Shown: positions 20,604 to 31,580, counted from the stretch's first letter. The stretch is 64,000 nt of DNA from Burkholderia sp. (GCA_040954445.1 CP144361.1:372001-436000); one strand, 5' to 3'. Translations and numbers: made by a program. The notes: generated by a model not told the origin, from the letters alone.

Positions 20604-21746
20604 ATTACGAATTGCGGATCAAGCACTGCCTAATTTTTGAAAAGAAAATGCGCAAGAACATACACAAGACAGGTGAGCCGAAGGCACGCTACCATGTCAG
20701 AAATTGGGCGGCCTATAATGAAGGCCTGATCAATCGGGGGAACGTAACAATATGGATAGATGAAGCCGTCCTTGCCAGAATACCCGATGCCATACCCACA
20801 CGTGGTCGCCCGTGTCTATACGGCGATACGCTGATTCAGGCATTACTTGGCGTGAAGACCGTCTATCGACTGATCTTGCGCGCCCTGCAAGGTTTCACCC
20901 AAAGTCTGCGCGATTTGGCCTTCCCGAGCTTGCCGGTGCCGAATTACACCACGCTCTGTCGCCGGGCAAAAACGCTTGATGTCGAACTGCCGATCCTTGA
21001 CAACAATGAACCAGATCCATCTGGTGGTCGGCAGCACTGGTCTGAAGGTCTATGGCGAAGGTGAATGGAAGGTGCGCCAGCACGGTGACTCGAAGCGGCG
21101 CACGTGGCGTAAAGTCCATCTCGCGCTCAACGCGAATACGGGTCCAGTGCATGCCCCGCGCTAATGACGAATCAGAATGTGGCTGACGGTGACGCTCTGG
21201 CCAAGTTGCTCGACCAGATTCCACGCGAAGAACAAATCGATATCATCGGCGGTGACGGTGCCTACGACACCAAGCCATGCCATGCGGCCATTGCTGCACG
21301 CAGTGCTATTCCTTCGATTCCGCCACGCGAGGGTGCCGCTCATTGGCCAGCGGATATGCCCGGTGCGGCGTGGCGTAATGGCGCGGTCGATGCAATTGCC
21401 CGTGACGGTCGTCGAGAATGGAAGCAACACAGTGGCTACCACCGGCGATCGCTTGCCGAGAATGCGATGTATCGGTTCAAGACCCTCACCGGCTACTGTC
21501 TCTGGGCGCGTCACATCGCCGCGCAGGCGACCGAGGTCGCCGTTCGCGTCGGCGTCATCAACCGCATGGCGGACCTCGCTCGTCCGCAATCCGTTCGTAT
21601 CGCCTGAATTATGCCCGTCCGATGCCATGGCGTCCTCACGTTCGATTTATGCAACAACGCCATGTCGAACTGTCGATCCCTTCGGCGACAGCGAACCAAT
21701 CCACCTGGTGGTCGACAGCATCGGTCTGAAGGTCAGTGGCGAAGGT
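20604..21746 (+). mobile_element. IS630 terminus scrap plus frameshifted IS903-group copy and internal fragment
   Basis: 20604-20621 is an IS630-type terminus (ACGAATTGCGGATCAA). From about 20622 to 21661 lies an IS903-group copy lacking its left terminus; its transposase is frameshifted near 21000 and 21155. 21662-21746 is a short internal piece of another copy (the IHLVVDS-GLKV-GEG region) in the same orientation, directly after the right terminus. Confidence 0.85.
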
Positions 21747-21940
21747 ATCGATACAATCTCGAATGGCGTCTCAAAAAACTGGGCCTCAAATCATCACCGC
21801 TCGAAGCCCATCAGGCTAGCCTTTTGACGCTCGCGGCCTGATCGCAAACGCGTGTCTGAACAACCGGATCCGCTACAGCGCATTCGTGTCGCGGCCCTAG
21901 GCCAAGCACTTACTTCTTTTGTTACAAACGAGGTCGTTCC
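21747..21940. other. Upstream region of bpeA; no tetR-type repressor
   Basis: A short open stretch (about 21752-21841, ending SSPLEAHQASLLTLAA then stop) may be the tail of a truncated gene, but I do not recognise it. The divergent TetR-family repressor usually found upstream of this type of pump is not here. The remaining bases must hold the bpeAB promoter unless transcription comes from the IS. Confidence 0.5.
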
Positions 21941-23221
21941 ATGCGCGTCGAACGGGTTCTATACCGCTTAATCAGTGTCGCCGCGGCAGCGGTTTGCCTT
22001 GCTGCCTGTGGAAAAAAAGAATCGGCACCACAACAGCAGGCGCCTGAAGTCGGCGTCGTAACGGTCCATCCACAATCGGTGCCGGTCGTCACTGAACTGC
22101 CGGGTCGCACCAGTGCCTTCCTGGTCGCCCAGGTGCGGGCACGAGTCGACGGTATCGTTCTGCGTCGCGAGTTCACCGAAGGTACCGACGTCAAGGCGGG
22201 GCAACGTCTCTACAAGATTGATCCAGCGCCCTACATTGCCGCTCTGAACGGGGCCAAAGCTACGCTCGCGCGGGCCCAGGCGAACCTCGCCTCCACTAAT
22301 TCCAAGGCGGCACGCTTGAAGGTACTGGCGGCCGCGAATGCAGTCAGCAAGCAAGACTACGACAATGCTGTAGCCTCGGCAGGTCAGGCTGCAGCCGACG
22401 TGGCCTCAGGCAAGGCAGCGGTCGATACCGCGCAGATCAACCTCGGCTATACTGATGTGCTATCGCCCATCACGGGCCGTATCGGCATCTCTCAGGTCAC
22501 GCCGGGTGCTTATGTACAGGCTAGTGCAGCAACGCTGATGGCGACCCTGCAGCAGCTGGATCCGATGTATGTCGACCTCACACAATCGAGTCTCGATGTC
22601 TTGACGCTGCGCCAGAACATTCGGAATGGCCGCGTCAAGACGCGCGGGCCAAACGCGTCCAAAGTCAAGCTTGTGCTTGAAGACGGCAAGACCTATCCGC
22701 TTGAGGGTAAGCTGCAATGCACCGACGTGACGGTCGACCAAACCACCGGCTCGGTGACAATCCGCGCGCTGTTCCCAAACTGGAACCACGTCCTGCTGCC
22801 GGGCATGTTTGTGCGCGCACGCATCGACGAAGGCAGCAACGACAACGCCTTCCTGGTGCCACAAATCGGCGTACAGCATGATCCGAAAGGTCAAGCGACG
22901 GTGCTGGTGGTCGATCCCGATAACAAAATTGCGCTGCGGGTACTGCAGACCTCGAGTACCTATGGCCAGAACTGGATCGTCGAGGGCGGCCTGCAGCCGG
23001 GCGATCGCGTGATCGTGCAGGGCGTGGGCAAGGTCCGACCGGGCATGACGGTCAAGCCGGTGGCGGCAAAGCTGCCGATCGACCAGAACGCGGGCAAGAA
23101 TCTGAGCAGCCTACCAAGCGCGGCAAACGACATGAACTCGGGCGCTTCCGGTGCCTCGGGCGCGTCATCCGCGGTGCCGGCCCGCGGTACGGTCGGTGCG
23201 ACGGCAGCCTCGGACGCGTAA
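21941..23221 (+). CDS. bpeA: RND efflux periplasmic adaptor lipoprotein (BpeA type)
   Basis: Membrane-fusion protein of a tripartite RND multidrug pump. A lipoprotein signal ends VCLAACGKKES. It is followed by the lipoyl half-motif LPGRTSAFLVAQVRARVDG, a coiled-coil hairpin (about residues 95-165), the second lipoyl half SPITGRIGISQVTPGAYV and the beta-barrel and membrane-proximal domains (LLPGMFVRARIDEG). The length of 426 aa is slightly long because of an Ala/Ser-rich tail. It is 18 bp upstream of bpeB. Sequence resembles the Burkholderia BpeA/AmrA/AcrA group; the BpeAB assignment rests on family resemblance from memory. Confidence 0.85.
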   Translation: MRVERVLYRLISVAAAAVCLAACGKKESAPQQQAPEVGVVTVHPQSVPVVTELPGRTSAFLVAQVRARVDGIVLRREFTEGTDVKAGQRLYKIDPAPYIAALNGAKATLARAQANLASTNSKAARLKVLAAANAVSKQDYDNAVASAGQAAADVASGKAAVDTAQINLGYTDVLSPITGRIGISQVTPGAYVQASAATLMATLQQLDPMYVDLTQSSLDVLTLRQNIRNGRVKTRGPNASKVKLVLEDGKTYPLEGKLQCTDVTVDQTTGSVTIRALFPNWNHVLLPGMFVRARIDEGSNDNAFLVPQIGVQHDPKGQATVLVVDPDNKIALRVLQTSSTYGQNWIVEGGLQPGDRVIVQGVGKVRPGMTVKPVAAKLPIDQNAGKNLSSLPSAANDMNSGASGASGASSAVPARGTVGATAASDA

Positions 23222-23239
23222 CCACAGGGGGCCTGTTTC

Positions 23240-26200
23240 ATGGCAAAGTTTTTTATCGAACGACCGATTTTCGCGTGGGTAATCGCCATCATTCTCATGC
23301 TGGCTGGTATCGCCTCTATCTTCACGCTGCCGATCGTCCAATATCCGACCATCGCGCCGCCGTCGATCCAAATTTCTGCCATCTACCCAGGTGCCTCAGC
23401 GAAGACGGTCGAGGACACTGTCACCCAGATGATCGAGCAGCAAATGAGCGGTCTCGACAACTTTCTGTACATGTCGTCCACCAGTGACGATTCGGGTACG
23501 TCGACTATCACCCTGACGTTCGCGGCTGGTACCAATCCCGACATCGCGCAGGTGCAGGTGCAGAACAAGCTGTCGCTGGCGGTGCCGATCTTGCCGCAGG
23601 TCGTTCAGCAGCTGGGTCTGAAGGTCACCAAGTCGAGTAGCAGCTTCCTGCTGGTGCTCGCCTTCGTGTCCGAAGACGGCAGTATGAATAAGTACGACCT
23701 TGCGAACTACGTGGCCTCGCACGTGGAGGATCCGATCAGCCGTCTGAACGGCGTCGGTACCGTTACGCTGTTCGGCTCGCAGTATGCGATGCGGATCTGG
23801 CTCGATCCAAATACGTTGACCAACTACTCGCTGACGCCAGTCGACGTGACTAGCGCGATCACTTCGCAAAACGTACAGATCGCGGCCGGTCAGATCGGCG
23901 GCACGCCGGCGGCGCCGGGCACGGTGCTGCAGGCGACCATCACCGAGCAGACCCTGCTGAAGACGCCAGAGGAGTTCGGCAATATCCTGCTGAAGGTTAA
24001 CCAAGATGGTTCGCAGGTGCGCCTGAAGGACGTCGCGAAACTGAGTCTGGGTGGCGAAAACTACAACTTTGATACCAAGTACAACGGCCAACCGACGGCC
24101 GGTCTCGGTATCCAGCTCGCCACCAACGCCAATGCGCTGCAGACAGCGAACGCAGTGCGCGCCAAGATCGACGAGCTTTCAAAGTACTTCCCGCACGGCC
24201 TGACCGTCAAGTACCCATATGACACGACGCCGATCGTGCGTCTGTCGATCGAGGAAGTGGTTAAGACGCTGCTGGAAGGCATCGTACTGGTGTTCCTGGT
24301 GATGTACCTGTTCCTGCAAAATCTACGGGCCACTATCATCCCAACCATCGCGGTACCGGTGGTGCTGCTGGGTACCTTCGCGATCATGTCGGCGGTGGGC
24401 TTCTCGATCAATACGCTGTCGATGTTCGGCCTGGTGTTGGCGATCGGCCTGTTGGTAGACGATGCGATCGTGGTGGTGGAGAACGTCGAGCGGGTGATGT
24501 CGGAGGAAGGGCTCTCGCCAAAGGAAGCGACCAAGAAAGCGATGGGCCAGCTCACCGGTGCACTGGTGGGCGTGGTCTTGGTGCTGTCCGCGGCGTTCAT
24601 ACCGGTGGCCTTCTCGGGCGGCTCGGTGGGCGCGATCTATCGTCAGTTCTCGCTGACTATCGTCTCAGCGATGGTGCTATCGGTGCTGGTGGCGCTGATC
24701 CTCACGCCAGCGCTTTGCTCGACTATCCTCAAGCCGATCCCCCAAGGTCACCACGAGGAAAAGAAGGGCTTTTTCGGCTGGTTTAACCGGACCTTCAACC
24801 GCAGCCATGACAACTATCACAAGGGCGTGCACCATGTGATCAAGCGTTCGGGCCGCTGGTTGATCATCTACCTGGTGGTCATCGTCGCGGTCGGCCTGTT
24901 GTTCGTGCGCCTGCCGAAGTCCTTTCTGCCCGACGAGGACCAAGGCCTGATGTTCGTGATCGTGCAGACCCCCTCGGGCTCCACCCAGGAGACCACCGCG
25001 CGCACGCTGAAGAACATTTCGGACTACGTGCTTAACGACGAGCAGGACATCGTCGAATCCGCGTTCACCGTGAACGGCTTCAGCTTCGCTGGTCGCGGCC
25101 AGAACTCGGGCCTAGTGTTCGTGAAGCTGAAGGACTACGCCTCGCGTCAATATGCCAACCAGAAGGTACAGGCGCTGATCAGGCGGATGTTCGGACGCTA
25201 TGCGGGCTACAAGGACGCGATCGTGATCCCATTCAACCCGCCGTCGATTCCCGAGCTCGGCACCGCCGCAGGCTTCGACTTCGAGCTGACCGACAATGCG
25301 GGCCTTGGCCACGACGCGCTTATGGCGGCACGTAACCAGTTGCTGGGCCTGGCTGCCAAGGATCCGACGCTGCAGGGCGTGCGTCCGAACGGTCTGAACG
25401 ACACGCCGCAGTACAAGGTCGACATCGACCGCGAGAAAGCTAACGCGCTCGGCGTGACAGCATCCGCAATCGACCAGACCTTCTCGATCGCCTGGGCCTC
25501 GCAGTACGTCAACAACTTCCTCGATACGGACAGTCGTATCAAGAAGGTGTACGTGATGGCCGATGCGCCGTTTCGTGCCACGCCGGAAGACCTAAACATC
25601 TGGTACGTGCGCAATGGCGCGGGCGGGATGGTGCCGTTCAGCACGTTTGCCACCGGCCACTGGACCTACGGTGCACCCAAGCTCGAGCGCTACAACGGCA
25701 TCTCGGCGGTGGAAATCCAGGGCCAGGCCGCACCGGGCAAGAGTACTGGCCAGGCGATAACGGCCATGCAGATGCTCGCGCAAAAGCTGCCGGTCGGAAT
25801 TGGCTACTCTTGGACCGGTCTTTCGTACCAGGAAATTCAGTCCGGTTCGCAGGCGCCGATCCTCTACGCGATCTCGATCATGGTGGTGTTCCTGTGTCTG
25901 GCGGCACTGTACGAAAGCTGGTCGATCCCTTTTGCAGTGATCCTGGTAGTGCCGCTCGGCGTGATCGGTGCACTGCTGGTGGCGACACTGCGTGGGCTTG
26001 AGAACGACGTGTTCTTCCAAGTTGGTCTGTTGACCACGGTGGGTCTGTCGGCGAAGAACGCGATCCTGATCATTGAGTTCGCGCGTGAGCTGCAGGTCGG
26101 GGGGAAAATGGGAGCGGTTGAGGCGGCCCTGGAGGCGGCACGGCTACGACTGCGCCCGATCCTGATGACCTCGCTGGCCTTCATTCTCGGCGTGCTACCG

Positions 26201-26428
26201 CTGGCGATCAGCAATGGCGCTGGTTCGGCCAGCCAACACGCAATTGGCACCGGCGTGATCGGCGGGATGTTGACTGCAACTTTCCTCGCGATTTTCATGA
26301 TCCCGATGTTCTTCGTGAAGGTACGCGGCGTGTTCGGCGGCGAGAAGGAAGATCCCGACGAAGCACTACGTCTCGTGCAGGAGCATACGTATCGTACTCA
26401 GGAAAGCGGCGAGGGTAACAAGCAATAA
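23240..26428 (+). CDS. bpeB: RND multidrug efflux inner-membrane pump (BpeB/AcrB type)
   Basis: HAE1-family proton/drug antiporter of 1,062 aa. It starts with the typical [20 protein letters not shown] and has two large periplasmic loops and 12 membrane segments. The proton-relay region [18 protein letters not shown] (Asp-Asp in TM4) and TM10 [17 protein letters not shown] (Lys) are intact, so the pump looks functional. A ribosome-binding run (GGGGG) precedes the ATG. The operon partner oprB is separated by an inserted IS. Confidence 0.93.
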   Translation: MAKFFIERPIFAWVIAIILMLAGIASIFTLPIVQYPTIAPPSIQISAIYPGASAKTVEDTVTQMIEQQMSGLDNFLYMSSTSDDSGTSTITLTFAAGTNPDIAQVQVQNKLSLAVPILPQVVQQLGLKVTKSSSSFLLVLAFVSEDGSMNKYDLANYVASHVEDPISRLNGVGTVTLFGSQYAMRIWLDPNTLTNYSLTPVDVTSAITSQNVQIAAGQIGGTPAAPGTVLQATITEQTLLKTPEEFGNILLKVNQDGSQVRLKDVAKLSLGGENYNFDTKYNGQPTAGLGIQLATNANALQTANAVRAKIDELSKYFPHGLTVKYPYDTTPIVRLSIEEVVKTLLEGIVLVFLVMYLFLQNLRATIIPTIAVPVVLLGTFAIMSAVGFSINTLSMFGLVLAIGLLVDDAIVVVENVERVMSEEGLSPKEATKKAMGQLTGALVGVVLVLSAAFIPVAFSGGSVGAIYRQFSLTIVSAMVLSVLVALILTPALCSTILKPIPQGHHEEKKGFFGWFNRTFNRSHDNYHKGVHHVIKRSGRWLIIYLVVIVAVGLLFVRLPKSFLPDEDQGLMFVIVQTPSGSTQETTARTLKNISDYVLNDEQDIVESAFTVNGFSFAGRGQNSGLVFVKLKDYASRQYANQKVQALIRRMFGRYAGYKDAIVIPFNPPSIPELGTAAGFDFELTDNAGLGHDALMAARNQLLGLAAKDPTLQGVRPNGLNDTPQYKVDIDREKANALGVTASAIDQTFSIAWASQYVNNFLDTDSRIKKVYVMADAPFRATPEDLNIWYVRNGAGGMVPFSTFATGHWTYGAPKLERYNGISAVEIQGQAAPGKSTGQAITAMQMLAQKLPVGIGYSWTGLSYQEIQSGSQAPILYAISIMVVFLCLAALYESWSIPFAVILVVPLGVIGALLVATLRGLENDVFFQVGLLTTVGLSAKNAILIIEFARELQVGGKMGAVEAALEAARLRLRPILMTSLAFILGVLPLAISNGAGSASQHAIGTGVIGGMLTATFLAIFMIPMFFVKVRGVFGGEKEDPDEALRLVQEHTYRTQESGEGNKQ

Positions 26429-26464
26429 TGAAGTTCTTCGCCCTATAGGGCGAGCTATCAAACC

Positions 26465-27585
26465 AACGTTGTTGCATAAATCGAGCGTGAGGACGCAATG
26501 GCATCGACGGACATAATTTCAGGCGATATGAACGGATTGCGGACGAGCGAGGCCCGTCATGCGGTTAATTGCGCCGCCGCGACAGGCGACCTCGGTCGCC
26601 TGCGCTGCGATGTGACGCGCCCAGAGGCAGTTTCCGGTGAGCGACTTAAACCGATACATCGCATTTTCGGCCAGCGATCGCCGGTGGTAGTCACTGCCTT
26701 TCTTCGAGTCTGGACGGTCTTCACGGGCAATTGTATCAATCGCGCCGTTCCGCCACGCCGCACCGGGCGTATCCGTTGGCCAATGAACGGCCCCCTCGCG
26801 TGGCGGAATCGAAGGAACAGGACTGCGTGCAGCAATGGCCGCATAGCATGGCTTGGTGTCGTAGGCACCGTCTTCGCCGATGACATTGATCTATTCTTCG
26901 CGCGGAATTTGGTCGAGCAACTTGGCCAGAGCGTCACCTTCAGCCACATCCTGATGCGTCATCAGCGCGGCATACACTTGACCCGTATTCGCGTTCAGCG
27001 AGAGATAGACTTGACGCCACGTGCGCCGCTGCAAGTAGCTGTGCTGGCGGCAACCCCTTCCATTCACCTTCACCATAGACCTTCAGACCGGTTCTGTCGA
27101 CAACCAGATAGATCGGTTCGCTGTCGCGAAGGATCGGCAGTTCGAGATAAAGCGTTTTCCCCGGCGAAAGAGCGTAGTGTAATTCGGCACCGGCAAGCTC
27201 AGGGAGGCCAGATCGCGCAGACTTTGGGCGAAACCTTGCAGGACGCGCAGCGTCCAGTCGATAGACGGTCTTCACGCTAAGTCATGGTTGAATCAGCGTA
27301 GCGCCTGTACAGGCGCGGACGACCACATGCGGGTATGGCGTCTCGGGCATTCTGGCAAGGATAGCTTCATCTATCTATATCGTCACACGTTCCCAAGGGG
27401 TTGATCAGGCCCGCATTATAGGCGGTCCAGTTCCTGATATGGAAGCGTGTCTTTGGTTCACATGTCTTGCGTATTTTCTTCGAAAAATTAGTCAGTTACC
27501 CTGGAATCTGGCTGGATAACATGGGACTGGCCCGACCGTTGCGCGTAAACGTCACCGGCTCTCGCTAGATTTATGCAACAACGCC
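26465..27585 (-). mobile_element. Degenerate IS903-group copy between bpeB and oprB
   Basis: Minus-strand copy with many indels in the transposase, so an old insertion. The left terminus has mutated to AACGTTGTTGCATAAATC. It is flanked by the direct repeat ATCAAACC (26457-26464 and 27586-27593). It lies in the former bpeB-oprB intergenic space; no coding sequence was hit. Confidence 0.9.
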
Positions 27586-27657
27586 ATCAAACCCAGAAAA
27601 TCACATACAACAGGGAGCGTCTAAAGGGACGGGGCATCCTCCCGAAGAGATTGATTG

Positions 27658-29115
27658 ATGACCATGCGAAAACTTGTTTTGACTGCAATGGCCTTCGCGC
27701 TGGTCGCCGCGGGCTGCACGATGGTGCCACGCTACAAGCGCCCGGATGCACCCGTATTGGGCAGCTTCCCATCCGACGGCGTCTACGCGCTGGGCACGGT
27801 CGACGTGCACAGCGCCAATGGCCAGGCTGCCACCGACATCGGCTGGCGCAACTTCTTCGCCGATCAGCGTCTGCAGGCGCTGATCAAGATCGCGCTGAAG
27901 AACAATCGCGACCTGCGCGTCTCGGTGCTCAACATCGAGGCAGCGCGTGCGCAGTATCAGATCACGCGCGGGGGACTATTCCCGACACTCGACGGCACTG
28001 GTACCGGTAACATCCAGCGGATGCCGACCGGCGTGTCGACCACGGGCTCGACGCTTATCACGAGGACCTACAATGTCGGTCCGTCTATCTCGTGGGAGCT
28101 TGACCTATTCGGTCGCATCCAGAGCCTGAAAGACCAGGCTTTAGCGCAGTATTTGTCGACGGTCCAGGCTCGCAAGGCGGCGGAAATCTCGCTGATCTCG
28201 CAGGTGGCGGACCAGTACCTGACGCTGCAGTCAACGGACGACTTATTGAGAGTCACTGAAGACACGCTGAAGGCAGCCCAAGATTCGTACAACCTGACCA
28301 AACTGCAATTCGAAAATGGTACCGGCTCGGAGCTGGACCTGCGCCAGGCACAGACGGTAGTCGAGCAGGCGCTAGCGAACCAGCAGGCTGAGGCGCGCGA
28401 TCGTGCGCAAGCGGTTAACGCCCTGGTGTTGCTGATCGGTGAGCCGATGCCCACCGATCTACCAACCGGTCGACCTCTGGATTCACAGGGCTTGCTGACC
28501 GACATACCAGCCGGCTTGCCTTCTGACCTACTGATGCGTCGTCCCGATATCTTGGAGGCCGAGCAGACGCTGCTGGCGGCCAATGCAAACATCGGGGCGG
28601 CCCGCGCGGCCTTTTTCCCGAAGATCTCGTTGACGGTCGCGGTCGGCAAGGCCAGCCCGACTTTGGGCGGTCTGTTCAAGGCGGGCACGGCGGCTTGGTC
28701 GTTCGTGCCCCGCATCATTGCGCCGGTCTTCGAAGGTGGCTCGAACATCGCGAACCTCGACCTGGCGCACGTGCAGAAACGCATCGCAATTGCGAACTAC
28801 GAGAAGGCGATCCAGACGGCGTTCCGGGAAGTGTCGGACGGGCTTGCGGCACGTGGCACGTATGACCAGCAGATCGCGGCACTGGCGCGCAAAAAGGAAG
28901 CGCAGCAGCGTCGTTCCGGTCTGTCGGACCTGCGCTACCGCAATGGCGTCGACAGCTACCGGACAGTGCTCACGGCCCAGACAGACCTATACACGGCACA
29001 GACCTCGCTGATCTCGGCGCGCCTCGCGCGTTGGACGAACCTTGTAGACCTGTATCGCACGCTGGGCGGAGGCTGGATCGAGCACAACGGAGACCAGCCG
29101 CGCGCGACCGACTAG
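27658..29115 (+). CDS. oprB: RND pump outer-membrane lipoprotein channel (OprB/OprM type)
   Basis: TolC-like trimeric channel completing the BpeAB pump. The start is ATG 27658 or 27664; both give a lipoprotein signal ending FALVAAGCTMVPRY. The OEP repeats are complete (GWRNFFADQRLQALIKIALK, SWELDLFGRIQSLKDQALAQ, RNGVDSYRTVLTAQTDLYTA). The length of 485 aa is normal. Read-through from bpeAB must now cross about 1.1 kb of dead IS in antisense orientation. Confidence 0.88.
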   Translation: MTMRKLVLTAMAFALVAAGCTMVPRYKRPDAPVLGSFPSDGVYALGTVDVHSANGQAATDIGWRNFFADQRLQALIKIALKNNRDLRVSVLNIEAARAQYQITRGGLFPTLDGTGTGNIQRMPTGVSTTGSTLITRTYNVGPSISWELDLFGRIQSLKDQALAQYLSTVQARKAAEISLISQVADQYLTLQSTDDLLRVTEDTLKAAQDSYNLTKLQFENGTGSELDLRQAQTVVEQALANQQAEARDRAQAVNALVLLIGEPMPTDLPTGRPLDSQGLLTDIPAGLPSDLLMRRPDILEAEQTLLAANANIGAARAAFFPKISLTVAVGKASPTLGGLFKAGTAAWSFVPRIIAPVFEGGSNIANLDLAHVQKRIAIANYEKAIQTAFREVSDGLAARGTYDQQIAALARKKEAQQRRSGLSDLRYRNGVDSYRTVLTAQTDLYTAQTSLISARLARWTNLVDLYRTLGGGWIEHNGDQPRATD

Positions 29116-29154
29116 AGCAAGCCGGCGGCGGCATCCATGCCGGACCCACCCGAC

Positions 29155-29342
29155 GGCGTTGTTGCATCAATCGAGCGTAAGGACGCAGTAGAAACAATGC
29201 CGCTCACATGTCTCGCGTATATCCTTGCGCATTTTCTTGCACAATTAGGAAGCTTACTCTGGAATCTGCCTTGCAGGGGGCTGGCCCGGCGACCGTTGCG
29301 CGTAAACGTCAACAGCTCTCGCTCGATTTATGCAACCACGCC
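29155..29342 (-). mobile_element. 188-bp internally deleted IS903-group remnant
   Basis: Both termini present (GGCGTTGTTGCATCAATC and ...TTTATGCAACCACGCC) with nearly all of the transposase deleted. Only the 5' leader and the first transposase codons remain. No clear target duplication. Confidence 0.85.
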
Positions 29343-29387
29343 ACTCCAAGTGAGTGCGCCTTGGCGTCTGCGCACAAGGCGTCGGGT

Positions 29388-29750
29388 TTATTGCGGCGGC
29401 TGTTCAGCCGGGTCGATGGCCGGTTGGTGCTTGATCGGATTGTGCACGTGCGTCTGCAGGCGTTCCATGTACTTGAGCACTTGGCGGTCGAGCTTGTCGA
29501 TCAGTAGATCAATCGCCGCGTACAGATCGCCATCCACGCTTTCGACGAAAATCTCTTTCTTGCCTTTCAGATGCAGATTAATTTCCGCACGCTGCCGCTT
29601 GTCTTTTTCCTTATGGTTGTCAACCGAGAGGATCACAGTACCATCAATCACCTGGTCGCTATGCCGTAGCACCCTATCTAACTTGGTGATCACGTGTTCG
29701 CGAATGGCAGCCGTCACTTCGAGATGGTGTCCACTGATCTTCAGGTTCAT
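29388..29750 (-). CDS. hpf: Ribosome hibernation-promoting factor (short HPF/RaiA)
   Basis: 120-aa protein that binds the 30S subunit and supports 100S dimers in stationary phase. The fold signature is intact: [40 protein letters not shown], and the basic strand [18 protein letters not shown] ahead of [19 protein letters not shown] good RBS (GGAGAA) precedes the ATG. In Burkholderia this gene normally follows rpoN and precedes ptsN-hprK; neither rpoN nor ptsN is beside it here, and the flanks are IS remnants. Confidence 0.92.
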   Translation of the reverse strand: MNLKISGHHLEVTAAIREHVITKLDRVLRHSDQVIDGTVILSVDNHKEKDKRQRAEINLHLKGKKEIFVESVDGDLYAAIDLLIDKLDRQVLKYMERLQTHVHNPIKHQPAIDPAEQPPQ

Positions 29751-29873
29751 AGGGCTTCTCCATAGAAGTGTCCCCAGCGTATCTTATAAGGCGGCATCTG
29801 CCGGCGGGATCGATCTCCGTGGATCGATGTGAAGCGTACCCTAGTCCAGCCTATGCTTTCAACAGCACGATAG
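29751..29873. other. Upstream region of hpf
   Basis: No gene recognised. This short region must contain the hpf promoter, since the usual upstream gene rpoN is gone. Confidence 0.4.
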
Positions 29874-29972
29874 GGCATTGTTGCATAAATCGAGCGCGAC
29901 GATGCAATGCATCGACGGACATAATTTCAGGCGATGCCATTGCGTCCTCGCGCTCGACTTATGCAACAATCC
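29874..29972. repeat. 99-bp palindromic mini-element of IS 3' ends
   Basis: Same design as 10445-10611 but shorter: two inverted IS 3' ends joined near ATAATTTCAGGCGATGCC. The terminal bases are slightly decayed (GGCATTGTTGC; ...CAACAATCC). It lies where rpoN would be expected. Confidence 0.8.
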
Positions 29973-29978
29973 CCAATA

Positions 29979-30000
29979 TTGATCACGCATTTCGGATCAA
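29979..30000. repeat. 22-bp TTGATC...GATCAA mini-repeat flanked by TA
   Basis: TA at 29977-29978 and 30001-30002 with IS630-type terminal sequence between. This copy is outside the IS, so the 22-bp form is not only inherited with the IS sublineage. Confidence 0.65.
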
Positions 30001-30135
30001 TAGCGGTCGACGTAGGCAGCGCATTGCGGGAAGCGAGATTATGATACGAAATGCGCGGTGCTCCACCCCGTGCGGAGCCGGAGGGATGGCGCACGGAGGT
30101 TTCGACTGCGAGCGGGCACCCGATGGGCCCCGTCT

Positions 30136-30912
30136 TTACATGCGGAAATGTTCGCCGAGGTAGACGCGGCGGACGCTTTCGTTCTCAATGATATCCTGCG
30201 GGGCACCGGCGGCGAGCACCGAGCCTTCGCTGATGATGTAGGCGTGGTCGCAGATGCCGAGCGTCTCGCGCACGTTGTGGTCGGTAATCAGCACACCGAT
30301 GTTCCGTTGCTTCAAGAACTTGACGATCTTCTGGATCTCGAGCACCGCGATCGGATCGACGCCGGCGAAAGGTTCGTCGAGCAGGATGAAGCTGGGGTTG
30401 CTGGCCAGTGCGCGGGCGATCTCAACGCGGCGGCGCTCGCCGCCCGACAGCAGCAGCGCCGGGCTGTCGCGCAGATGGCCGATCTGCAGCTCGTCGAGCA
30501 GGGCCTCGGTGCGCGAGGCGATCTTGTCCTTGCTGAGCGGCTTACCGTTGTCGCCATGCTGCAGCTCGAGCACCGCTCGGATGTTCTCCTCGACGGTCAA
30601 CTTGCGGAACACCGAGGCCTCCTGTGGCAGGTAGGACAGGCCCAGCGAGGCGCGCTTGTGAATCGGCAGCAGGCTGATCGGGCTGCCGTTCAGCGAAATG
30701 TCTCCGGCATCGAGCGGCAACAGACCGACAATTAGATAAAAAGAAGTGGTCTTGCCTGCCCCGTTCGGGCCGAGTAGCCCCACCACTTCGCCGCTCTTCA
30801 CGTCGAGGGATACATCCTTGACGACGGTACGCGAGCCGTAGCGCTTTTTCAGATTGCAGACTACCAGTGAACTGGTGGTTCCGGCGGGCTGGCGGTTCGG
30901 TAGGGCGCTCAT
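30136..30912 (-). CDS. lptB: LPS export ABC transporter ATPase
   Basis: Cytoplasmic ATPase of the LptB2FGC complex that powers LPS extraction from the inner membrane. Walker A GPNGAGKTTS, Q-loop YLPQEASVFRKLTV, signature LLSGGERRRVEIARAL, Walker B FILLDEPFAGVDP and the switch His in LITDHNVRETL are all intact. The length of 258 aa is slightly long at the N-terminus. It starts by ATGA overlap with lptA, with an RBS AGGAGA in the lptA end. rpoN, normally downstream, is absent. Confidence 0.95.
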   Translation of the reverse strand: MSALPNRQPAGTTSSLVVCNLKKRYGSRTVVKDVSLDVKSGEVVGLLGPNGAGKTTSFYLIVGLLPLDAGDISLNGSPISLLPIHKRASLGLSYLPQEASVFRKLTVEENIRAVLELQHGDNGKPLSKDKIASRTEALLDELQIGHLRDSPALLLSGGERRRVEIARALASNPSFILLDEPFAGVDPIAVLEIQKIVKFLKQRNIGVLITDHNVRETLGICDHAYIISEGSVLAAGAPQDIIENESVRRVYLGEHFRM

Positions 30913-31580
30913 GGGTTCGTCTCCTGGATTGAGTCCGACGGCGTGAACGTCGCGCTCGCGGCCTTGAGCGGGGCCCCCCGTCCGCCATGCTTGGGCGAAA
31001 GCATGGCGCGCACGCGACCGGTCGGATTGCCTGGTGCAGCCACGTCATTACCGCCTTTGGCGGTATAGAAATCCCGCTGGCCGTCGTAAGTGATCACACT
31101 GCCGTGCACCGTGTCGGATACCGTTGTGAGGCCCTGCAGGCGGCGCACCGTAGCGTTGTGCGTGAGCGTGGTGAGATCCTGCTTGCCGTCGTAGTCGATG
31201 CGTTCGGCATCGCCGTCAATGTACTCGTTAAGATCCTCGCGCTTCTGGCGGAACAAGGCGTGCTTTTTGCTGACGGGTGCCATGGTAGCAACTGCGTACT
31301 GGTAGCCTTGCGGATCCTGGCGCACCTTAACGCAGTCGCTCTTGATCAGGATCGTGCCCTTCGTGATCACGACATTGCCGGTCGCGACCGTGACCTGTTT
31401 CAAGTCGTCATAGGTCAGGTTGTCGGCCTCGACGTTGATCGGCTTGTGCTGATCCGCCTTTTCCGCATACGCGAACGACACGGTACCGGGTAGCGCCAGC
31501 GTGACGAGGGCTGAGGCAAGCCAGGCGCGGACAACACACCGGGCGTCGCCGATAAAAAAAATAGGGAACGACTTGTTCAT
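30909..31580 (-). CDS. lptA: Periplasmic LPS-transport bridge protein
   Basis: Soluble periplasmic beta-jellyroll protein linking LptC to LptD. ATG 31580 (MNKSFPIFFI) is preferred over an upstream TTG; the signal peptide ends near SFAYA-EKAD. The OstA-type core is visible: KPINVEADNLTYDDLKQVTV, ATGNVVITKGTILIKSD and IDYDGKQDLTTLTHNATVRR. The proline/glycine-rich tail (GNPTGRVRAMLSPK) is typical of betaproteobacterial LptA. It overlaps lptB by ATGA. Confidence 0.9.
   Translation of the reverse strand: MNKSFPIFFIGDARCVVRAWLASALVTLALPGTVSFAYAEKADQHKPINVEADNLTYDDLKQVTVATGNVVITKGTILIKSDCVKVRQDPQGYQYAVATMAPVSKKHALFRQKREDLNEYIDGDAERIDYDGKQDLTTLTHNATVRRLQGLTTVSDTVHGSVITYDGQRDFYTAKGGNDVAAPGNPTGRVRAMLSPKHGGRGAPLKAASATFTPSDSIQETNP

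Noticed and set aside
30058-30735. Long plus-strand open frame across lptB
   Set aside because: It is the complement of lptB, whose ABC-ATPase motifs are complete; the plus-strand product has no recognisable domain.
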